Shown one piece after another: positions 1-4,822 of a stretch of DNA of 5,811 bases. The notes under the pieces are model-generated. The model did not search any database, was not told where the DNA came from, and saw only the letters and a list, made by a program, of their open reading frames with translations. Source of the DNA: Brevundimonas sp. (GTDB lineage: Bacteria > Pseudomonadota > Alphaproteobacteria > Caulobacterales > Caulobacteraceae); assembly GCA_020253595.1 (NCBI GenBank), contig JADCBH010000069.1, positions 1 through 5,811 of the forward strand. Reading direction: 5' to 3'. Positions within the stretch are counted from its first letter, which is position 1, and each line of letters starts with the position of its first letter. The translations under genes were made by a program, and so were the position numbers.

Positions 1-1
1 C

Positions 2-997
2 GACGGTCGGCATGCGGACGCGCGGGTCCCCGTCCCACTGGCTGGAGACGATGGCGCGTCGATCGCCGCCGATATGGCGGCAACGCTGGCGGGCGCGGCG
101 ACGGCCTATCAGGCCCTTGATCTGGACGCGGTGCTGATGCTTGGCGACCGGACCGAGGTGCTGACCGCCGCTGCCGCCGCCGTGCCGCTGGGGCTGCCGA
201 TCCTGCACCTGGAGGGCGGGCATCGGACGGCCGGAGCCGTGGACGACGCCATCCGTCATGCGGTGACCAAGCTGGCCGCCCTCCATTTCACCGCCGCAGA
301 ACCCTATCGCCAGCGCATCCTGCAGATGGGCGAGGCCCCGGAGCGGGTCTTTACCGTCGGATCCACAGCCGTCGACAACCTCAAGGCCTTAGCGGCCGAA
401 CCGGAGCACCCGATCGCGGCCCTTGACGGCATCGACCTGTCGAACGGCTTCCTCCTGGCCACCTTCCACCCCGAGACCCTGGGGGATCGGACGCCCGAGG
501 ATCAGATCGCGGCCTTCCTGTCGGGTCTGTCGGCGGTGCCCGACAGGCCCCTGCTGATCACCCGCCCCAATGCGGACGCGGGGTCCGGGGCGGTACGGGC
601 CGCGCTGGATGCCTTCGCCGCCGAACGGCCGGGTCAGGTGCGCATCGTCGAGTCCCTCGGTGCACAGGGGTACCTCCGGGCGCTGATGGCCTGTGACGCC
701 GTCGTCGGCAACTCCTCCAGCGGCGTGATCGAGGCCCCGGCGGCCGGGACGCCATCGGTCAACGTCGGCCTGCGCCAGGACGGACGGCTGAAGCCGCCCA
801 GCGTCATCGACTGTCCGCTTGAGCCCGCCGCCATCGCCGACGCCATCCGCCGGGCCACCGCGCCCGGGTTCAAGACGGCCGCACAGTCACAACCGTCGCC
901 CTTTGGTGACGGCCGCGCCGGCCAGAGGATCGTCGAGATCCTGGAAGGCACCGACTTCGCCGGGCTGGCCAGAAAGCCGTTCGTCGACCGCGTCTAG
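2..997 (+). CDS. legG: Hydrolysing UDP/GDP-sugar 2-epimerase, NeuC/LegG family (5' end outside the window)
   Basis: The frame is open from the window edge to TAG at 995-997, giving 331 visible residues; family members run to about 370-390, so some 40-60 N-terminal residues are missing, including the usual TGTRAD-type segment. The ATG at 74 is internal, because family-like sequence (VPLAGDDGASIAADMAATL) precedes it in frame. Visible family motifs are LGDRTE (about nt 140-157), HLEGGH followed by GAVDDAIRHAVTKL (nt 206-271), TFHPET (nt 461-478) and the nucleotide-binding VGNSSSGVIEAP (nt 704-739). NeuC makes ManNAc from UDP-GlcNAc; LegG hydrolyses and inverts C2 of NDP-diacetylbacillosamine to give the mannose-configured precursor of legionaminic acid. 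The LegG reading is inferred from the neighbouring legB and ptmE; by sequence alone it could be NeuC. Odd points are T where GDRFE has F, and H where many hydrolysing members have GGE. It is probably a cytoplasmic enzyme. Confidence 0.88.
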   Translation, partial: DGRHADARVPVPLAGDDGASIAADMAATLAGAATAYQALDLDAVLMLGDRTEVLTAAAAAVPLGLPILHLEGGHRTAGAVDDAIRHAVTKLAALHFTAAEPYRQRILQMGEAPERVFTVGSTAVDNLKALAAEPEHPIAALDGIDLSNGFLLATFHPETLGDRTPEDQIAAFLSGLSAVPDRPLLITRPNADAGSGAVRAALDAFAAERPGQVRIVESLGAQGYLRALMACDAVVGNSSSGVIEAPAAGTPSVNVGLRQDGRLKPPSVIDCPLEPAAIADAIRRATAPGFKTAAQSQPSPFGDGRAGQRIVEILEGTDFAGLARKPFVDRV

Positions 998-1707
998 CGC
1001 CGGATGCTGTCCAAAGCGCCTGTGGCCTCGCCACGGACGTGGGGCCACAGGGCTTCGCAGACCGTGAAGTCGAACGCGGTGTCGACATCCCAGCCGCGCT
1101 CCGGCGGCATGGACCAGCCGAGCACGCCTTCACCCTGGAAGGTCCGGCGTTTCTGCAACACCTCTGGACGGCCGACATAGACGGCACCGTTGATGACGAC
1201 CGGCTCGTCAGGCTCAGGCGGATTGGCGCGAAAGGCACCGTCTGACTTCAGCCGTCCATAGAAGGTCTGCGGTTTCAGCACCGGCGAGACGCCGATGACC
1301 GAGGGCGCGCCAGTCTGATGACAAAGGCGCACCGCCCCGTCGATGTCAGATCCCAGCCGCAAGGGCGATGTCGGCTGCAGCAGCACGACATAGTCCCAGC
1401 GACCGCCCAGCGTGGCCAGGGCGTGCTCGATGGCGTCGATGACCGAGGCCTCCGGACCCGAAAGGTGATCCGGCCTGCGAAAGGGCGGCGGAAATCCCAT
1501 CCCGGTCGCGATCTCGATCACCGCCTCGTCGTCGGTCGAGACAACGACCTGATCCAGAACCGTCGCTTCGCGGCAGGCTTCCAGCGTCCAGGCCACCATC
1601 GGCTGGCCGGCGAGGCTGCGGGTGTTCTTGCCCGGCAAACCCTGTGAGCCCGCACGCGCGGGCACAATGCAGAGCACACGGCCGACGTTCGCCCCCTGCC
1701 CGATCAT
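994..1707 (-). CDS. legF: CMP-nonulosonic acid cytidylyltransferase, NeuA/LegF family
   Basis: A 237-residue cytoplasmic enzyme predicted to transfer CMP from CTP to a nonulosonic acid; beside legB and ptmE the substrate is probably legionaminic acid, though N-acetylneuraminate or pseudaminate synthetases share this fold. Motifs in order: VPARAGSQGLPGKN at residues 15-28 (the CTP-binding signature, with Q where K is commoner), VSTDDE at 56-61, LLQPTSPLR at 109-117, INGAVYV at 172-178, and WDVDTAFDF at 206-214, matching the family's DIDT metal-binding region. The length is normal for a single-domain synthetase without the C-terminal extension of E. coli NeuA. The frame extends upstream to 1845, but the start at 1707 is preferred: GGAG lies 6 bases upstream (minus strand of 1714-1717), and the upstream extension is an Arg-rich segment unlike the family that would overlap legB. 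Its TAG stop (994-996) overlaps that of the convergent epimerase. It is the only minus-strand gene here. Confidence 0.92.
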   Translation of the reverse strand: MIGQGANVGRVLCIVPARAGSQGLPGKNTRSLAGQPMVAWTLEACREATVLDQVVVSTDDEAVIEIATGMGFPPPFRRPDHLSGPEASVIDAIEHALATLGGRWDYVVLLQPTSPLRLGSDIDGAVRLCHQTGAPSVIGVSPVLKPQTFYGRLKSDGAFRANPPEPDEPVVINGAVYVGRPEVLQKRRTFQGEGVLGWSMPPERGWDVDTAFDFTVCEALWPHVRGEATGALDSIRR

Positions 1708-1808
1708 GGTCCGCTCCGTGACGCCCAATCCGGTGTCCTTTAGACTCTGATTCGCGCAGGCCCGGCGCGTCCGGCGCGGCCGCGCGTGGCAAGGCGGAAC
1801 GACCGGCG
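1708..1808. promoter_or_regulatory. Divergent intergenic region between legF and legB
   Basis: These 101 bases separate the start codons of legF (leftward) and legB (rightward), so promoters for both are expected here. An AT-richer patch lies at about 1736-1752; read on the minus strand it contains TCTAAA (1744-1739), a -10-like hexamer about 31 bases from the legF start, but I see no convincing -35. The rest is very GC-rich: the octamer CCGGCGCG occurs twice with a 9-base period (1762-1769 and 1771-1778), running into the perfect palindrome GCGCGGCCGCGC (1774-1785). AAGGCGGA at 1791-1798 is the only ribosome-binding-like sequence before legB and sits 10 bases from its ATG. The promoter role is inferred from gene orientation. 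Confidence 0.4.
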
Positions 1809-2825
1809 ATGACGGACACCTCGATCGCAGGCCCCACGATCGCAAGCCTGAGCGGCCGTCGCGTCCTAGTGACCGGCGCTGGCGGCTTCATCGGCAGCCG
1901 CCTTTGCGAGCGCCTGGTCGAGCACGGCGCGACCGTGCGGGCGCTGGTTCGCTATACCTCCGACGGCGAGGCGGGCTGGCTGGACCGCTCCCCGATCCGC
2001 AAGGACATCGAGGTCAAGCGCGGCGACCTGGCGGATCGGGACAGTGTGTTCGACTCCGTGCGCGGGACCGATCTGGTCTTCCACCTCGGTGCCCTGATCG
2101 CCATTCCCTATTCCTATCTCGCGCCCGAAAGCTATGTGCGGACCAACATCCTGGGCACGCTGAACGTGCTGCAGGCGGTGCGGGAGCTTGAGATCGCCCG
2201 GCTGGTCCACACCTCGACCAGCGAAGTCTATGGATCGGCCCAGAGCGTGCCCATGACCGAAGCCCACCCGCTGGTGGGCCAATCGCCCTACTCAGCCTCC
2301 AAGATCGCGGCCGACAAGCTGGCGGAGAGCTATCACCGGTCGTTCCAGACCCCGGTCGTGACCTTGAGGCCGTTCAACACCTATGGCCCGCGTCAGAGCG
2401 CGCGGGCCGTCATTCCGACCGTCACCACCCAGTTGCTGGCCGGACGGCCGATCCGTCTGGGCGACACCCGCCCGACGCGCGATTTCGTCTATGTCGACGA
2501 TACCGTCGACGCCTTCCTGAGAGCTGGCACCGTATCCGGCATCGAGGGTCTGACGGTCCACACTGGCGCGGGGCAGGAAACCCGGGTCGGGGATCTGCCG
2601 GCCCTGATCGCCAGCGCAGCGGGAATGGATTTCTCGGTCGAGGAGGACGCCAGCCGACTTCGACCGCCCGCGAGCGAGGTGGAGCGCCTGTGCGCCGACG
2701 CCAGCCTGGCGCGGGACCGGCTGGGCTGGGCCCCGACCGTATCCATCGAGGAAGGCCTGGCCCGCGTCGTGGCCTTCGTGCGCGAGAACCCTGGCCTGTA
2801 TCGCCCCGAGGAGTATGCGGTGTGA
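1809..2825 (+). CDS. legB: NAD-dependent sugar-nucleotide 4,6-dehydratase, LegB-like (extended SDR)
   Basis: A 338-residue protein of the extended short-chain dehydrogenase family, full length for the group. The N-terminal Rossmann domain begins with GAGGFIG at residues 23-29, followed by GDLAD (72-76) and HLGALIAIPYSY (92-103). The catalytic region has TSTSEVYG (135-142, with Glu139 in the 4,6-dehydratase position) and YSASK (161-165, Tyr161 and Lys165). RPFNTYGPRQSARAVIPT (187-203) and TRDFVYVDDT (223-232) are typical of GDP/UDP-hexosamine 4,6-dehydratases of the LegB type. In Campylobacter the enzyme converts GDP-GlcNAc to the 4-keto-6-deoxy sugar, the first committed step to legionaminic acid. 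The ptmE-type gene immediately downstream, with overlapping ends, strengthens this over a generic UDP-glucose or GDP-mannose dehydratase. The ATG at 1809 leaves about 17 residues before the Rossmann strand, with a weak ribosome-binding site. The substrate is inferred. Confidence 0.88.
   Translation: MTDTSIAGPTIASLSGRRVLVTGAGGFIGSRLCERLVEHGATVRALVRYTSDGEAGWLDRSPIRKDIEVKRGDLADRDSVFDSVRGTDLVFHLGALIAIPYSYLAPESYVRTNILGTLNVLQAVRELEIARLVHTSTSEVYGSAQSVPMTEAHPLVGQSPYSASKIAADKLAESYHRSFQTPVVTLRPFNTYGPRQSARAVIPTVTTQLLAGRPIRLGDTRPTRDFVYVDDTVDAFLRAGTVSGIEGLTVHTGAGQETRVGDLPALIASAAGMDFSVEEDASRLRPPASEVERLCADASLARDRLGWAPTVSIEEGLARVVAFVRENPGLYRPEEYAV
2808..2813 (+). promoter_or_regulatory. Ribosome-binding site of ptmE
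   Basis: GAGGAG lies inside the last codons of legB, 8 bases before the GTG at 2822. This is what decides the ptmE start: the in-frame ATG at 2690 would place 44 Arg/Pro/Gly-rich residues, read from out-of-frame legB sequence, ahead of the CBS domain. The GTG overlaps the legB stop as GTGA (2822-2825), so translational coupling is likely. Confidence 0.75.
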
Positions 2826-3883
2826 CCAGCGGCGGCGACATCAGCGGCAATCTGATCCCGCCCGAGGCCCCGCTGCTTCAGGCGATCGAGCGGATGGATG
2901 CTGTCCGCAGGAAACTGCTGGTCATCGTCGACCCGGACCGGCGGCTGCTGGGCACGGTCTCGGACGGTGACATTCGCCGGGGCCTGATGCGGCGCCTGAC
3001 GATGGAGGCGCCGGTCTCCTCAGTCATGAACGCCGCGCCGGTGGCCCTGAGGCTGGACGGATCCGAGCAGGAAGCCCTGGTGCGACTGGCTGAGCGCGGC
3101 GTCAGCCTGGCCCCGGTGCTGGATCGCAACGACCGGGTCGTCGGGCTTTATCCCGACGCCGTGTCGGCAGGGGCACATCGCGACAATCTGGTGGTCATCA
3201 TGGCGGGCGGGCGCGGCGTCCGCCTGGCCCCGCTGACCCAGACCTGCCCCAAGCCCATGCTGAAGGTCGCCGGACGACCGCTGCTGGAAACCATCATCGA
3301 GCGGTTGCAGACCCAAGGGTTCCACCGCTTCCGCCTGGCGGTGAACTATCTGGCCGAGGTCATCGAGGACCATTTTGGCGACGGATCGAACATGGGCGTC
3401 GAGATCCGCTATCTGCGCGAAGACCATCCGCGCGGGACCGCAGGGGCCCTGTCGCTGGTCACCGACCCGATCACGGCCCCCATGCTGGTGATGAATGGCG
3501 ATGTCCTGACCCGGATGGCGTTCGGCGACCTTGTGGACTTCCATGTCGAGAACCGCGCGGTCGCGTCACTGTGCGTGCGTGAACACACCTTCCAGGCGCC
3601 GCACGGCGTGGCCGAGGTCGACGGGGTGCGCATGACCGCTTTGCGCGAAAAGCCCACTTTCCGCTGGCTGGCCAATGCGGGGGTCTACTGCCTGGACGGG
3701 TCTGTCCTCTCGCGGGTCCCGGCCGAGGGGCCTTTTGACATGCCCGAACTTCTGGCGTCGCTGGCGGCGGATGGCGAGATGGTGGGGGCCTATCCCATCC
3801 ATGAGTACTGGCTGGACATCGGCCGCCCACCCGACTTTGAAAGCGCCCAGAGCGACTTTGGCGCCGTCTTCTCCCCGGGCTGA
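2822..3883 (+). CDS. ptmE: CBS-domain sugar-phosphate nucleotidyltransferase, PtmE-like GDP-GlcN(Ac) pyrophosphorylase
   Basis: A 353-residue fusion counted from the GTG start. Residues about 8-115 form a CBS pair: the first repeat has LLVIVDPDRRLLGTVSDGD (32-50) and the second ends APVLDRNDRVVGLY (97-110). Residues about 122-350 are a nucleotidyltransferase with MAGGRGVRL (127-135), PKPML (143-147), NGD (225-227, Asp227 the likely metal ligand), EKP (276-278), NAGVY (285-289) and WLDIG (330-334). This architecture matches Campylobacter PtmE, which uses GTP and glucosamine-type 1-phosphates to make the GDP-sugar feeding LegB; the GTP preference here is inferred from that match and from the overlapping legB. 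A CBS pair normally binds adenine nucleotides and could sense energy state, but no such role is shown by the sequence. Alternatives are a mannose-1-phosphate guanylyltransferase-like or glucose-1-phosphate enzyme. It is cytoplasmic and probably co-transcribed with legB. Confidence 0.87.
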   Translation: MTSGGDISGNLIPPEAPLLQAIERMDAVRRKLLVIVDPDRRLLGTVSDGDIRRGLMRRLTMEAPVSSVMNAAPVALRLDGSEQEALVRLAERGVSLAPVLDRNDRVVGLYPDAVSAGAHRDNLVVIMAGGRGVRLAPLTQTCPKPMLKVAGRPLLETIIERLQTQGFHRFRLAVNYLAEVIEDHFGDGSNMGVEIRYLREDHPRGTAGALSLVTDPITAPMLVMNGDVLTRMAFGDLVDFHVENRAVASLCVREHTFQAPHGVAEVDGVRMTALREKPTFRWLANAGVYCLDGSVLSRVPAEGPFDMPELLASLAADGEMVGAYPIHEYWLDIGRPPDFESAQSDFGAVFSPG

Positions 3884-3887
3884 GCCC
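3877..3887 (+). terminator. Small hairpin over the ptmE stop codon, doubtful terminator
   Basis: GGGC-TGA-GCCC forms a 4-bp stem with the ptmE TGA as its loop, followed by a C-rich pyrimidine run (CCCCCTT) and no T tract. The stem is short and this is weak evidence for termination. It is listed because the 177-base gap that follows must hold whatever separates ptmE transcription from that of the export genes. Confidence 0.15.
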
Positions 3888-3987
3888 CGTCCCCCTTCTG
3901 GCCGCTTGCGATCAGCGCGGGGCCGCGTATGTTCCGGCCCGGGTCCGTCGTCTCTTTTCAGGTCAGCCGAACCGCGAGCCACGGATC

Positions 3988-4019
3988 GGCCCGCAGGCGG
4001 GCCTGTTCTGCGGCAGAAC
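3988..4019. repeat. Two adjacent perfect palindromes upstream of kpsM
   Basis: GGCCCGC-AG-GCGGGCC (3988-4003; 7-bp arms, 2-base centre) is followed after one T by GTTCTGC-G-GCAGAAC (4005-4019; 7-bp arms, 1-base centre). Both are perfect. They lie between the ptmE stop and the preferred kpsM GTG, ending 41 bases before it. The very short centres fit dimeric-protein binding sites or cruciforms better than RNA hairpins, which need about three unpaired bases, although with one or two outer pairs melted either could still fold. A short T-rich stretch (GTTTTCTTC, 4031-4039) follows at some distance. An operator for the export operon or an unusual terminator for legB-ptmE are both possible. The arms are seen directly; the function is inference. 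Confidence 0.45.
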
Positions 4020-4060
4020 CCTCCGTCGCCGTTTTCTTCGACCCGAGTGAGCATTCCTTC

Positions 4061-4822
4061 GTGAGCCGCCATTTCAGGATCATCGGCGCCCTCCTGATGC
4101 GCGAGATGACCACGCGCTACGGTCGCGAGGGGCTGGGGTTCCTGTGGGTCGTGGGCGAGCCGCTGCTGTTCTGCTTCGGCGTCATCATCATGTGGACCCT
4201 GGTCAAGCCGGCCTATGAACACGGCATTCGGCTGGGGCCGCTGGTCATGACCGGCTATATGTCTCTGCTGATGTATCGCCACATGATCAGCATCAGCCTG
4301 GGGGCCATTCAGGGCAACATCGGCCTGATGCACCATCGCCAGATCGGGATCATGCACATCTTCCTGGCGCGCAATCTGATGGAGTTCGCCGGCGGCACTG
4401 CCGCGTTCGCGGTCGTCTATGTCGTGCTTTTCGCCATGGGGCAGGTCGACTTGCCGGCCAACTGGCTGCTGCTCTACGCCGGCTGGATCATGGTCGGCTT
4501 CACGGGCCTGGGCGTGGCGCTGATCTTTGCCGGCCTGGCGATCCGCTTCGAGCTCATGGAGCGACTGGTGCCGGTGCTGACCTACGCCATGATCCCGCTG
4601 TCCGGGGCCTTCTTCATGCTCGCGTGGATCCCGCAGCAGTATCGAGATCTTCTCCTGCTCGTCCCATTCCCCAACGCCATCGAGATGGTGCGCGACGGGG
4701 TTTTCGGCGAGTTCGTCCCGACCTATTACCACGCCGACTATGCGCTCCTGTCCGGCGCGGTCATGCTCTTTGCTGGCATGATCCTGCTGTCCGGGGCCAA
4801 GAACCGGGTTGCCATCGAATGA
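4061..4822 (+). CDS. kpsM: ABC-2 type polysaccharide export permease, KpsM/CtrC/Wzm-like
   Basis: A 253-residue integral inner-membrane protein from the GTG at 4061, normal length for KpsM-type permeases. A cytoplasmic amphipathic start (IIGALLMREMTTRYGREG, residues 7-24) precedes GFLWVVGEPLL (26-36), the hallmark opening of capsule export permeases. About six hydrophobic segments follow, near residues 28-48, 58-80, 106-127, 136-162, 170-190 and 228-245; PFPNAIEMVRDGVF (202-215) is the usual conserved loop. With an ATPase (KpsT) it would move lipid-linked polysaccharide across the inner membrane. The frame is open upstream to an ATG at 3929, but that adds 44 hydrophilic Arg/Ser/Ala-rich residues that look unlike the family and run through the palindromes. 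GAGTGAG (4045-4051) is a modest ribosome-binding site 9 bases before the GTG. Its stop overlaps the next start (ATGA, 4819-4822). A Wzm-type O-antigen permease is possible, but the KpsE-like neighbour favours capsule. Confidence 0.87.
   Translation: MSRHFRIIGALLMREMTTRYGREGLGFLWVVGEPLLFCFGVIIMWTLVKPAYEHGIRLGPLVMTGYMSLLMYRHMISISLGAIQGNIGLMHHRQIGIMHIFLARNLMEFAGGTAAFAVVYVVLFAMGQVDLPANWLLLYAGWIMVGFTGLGVALIFAGLAIRFELMERLVPVLTYAMIPLSGAFFMLAWIPQQYRDLLLLVPFPNAIEMVRDGVFGEFVPTYYHADYALLSGAVMLFAGMILLSGAKNRVAIE

Noticed and set aside
74..76. ATG at 74 as the true start of legG
   Set aside because: The same frame is open to the window edge with family-like sequence before it, and the protein would lack the N-terminal part of the fold.
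1708..1845. Longer legF starting at 1845
   Set aside because: It would overlap legB by 37 bases and add an Arg/Pro/Cys-rich segment; GGAG at the correct distance supports 1707.
1346..1891. A 181-codon minus-strand frame overlapping legF in another frame
   Set aside because: legF in its own frame has complete cytidylyltransferase motifs; this one is Arg/Gly/Ala-rich with no recognisable domain.
2690..2821. N-terminal extension of ptmE to the ATG at 2690
   Set aside because: It lies wholly inside legB in another frame, is Arg/Pro/Gly-rich, and the GTG at 2822 has a clear ribosome-binding site and a 4-base overlap.
3929..4060. N-terminal extension of kpsM to the ATG at 3929
   Set aside because: The 44 extra residues do not resemble permease N termini and cross two palindromes; the GTG at 4061 gives a normal length. 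A GGGG stretch before 3929 means it is not fully excluded.
3884..4060. Small gene or non-coding RNA in the ptmE-kpsM gap
   Set aside because: No short frame with a good ribosome-binding site and no convincing promoter plus T-tract terminator; only the palindromes stand out.
3566..4732. A 388-codon open frame on the minus strand across the ptmE end, the gap and kpsM
   Set aside because: It is antisense to two well-supported genes. Its product is rich in His, Asp, Gln, Arg and Gly with no family motif, as expected for a mirror frame of GC-rich coding DNA.
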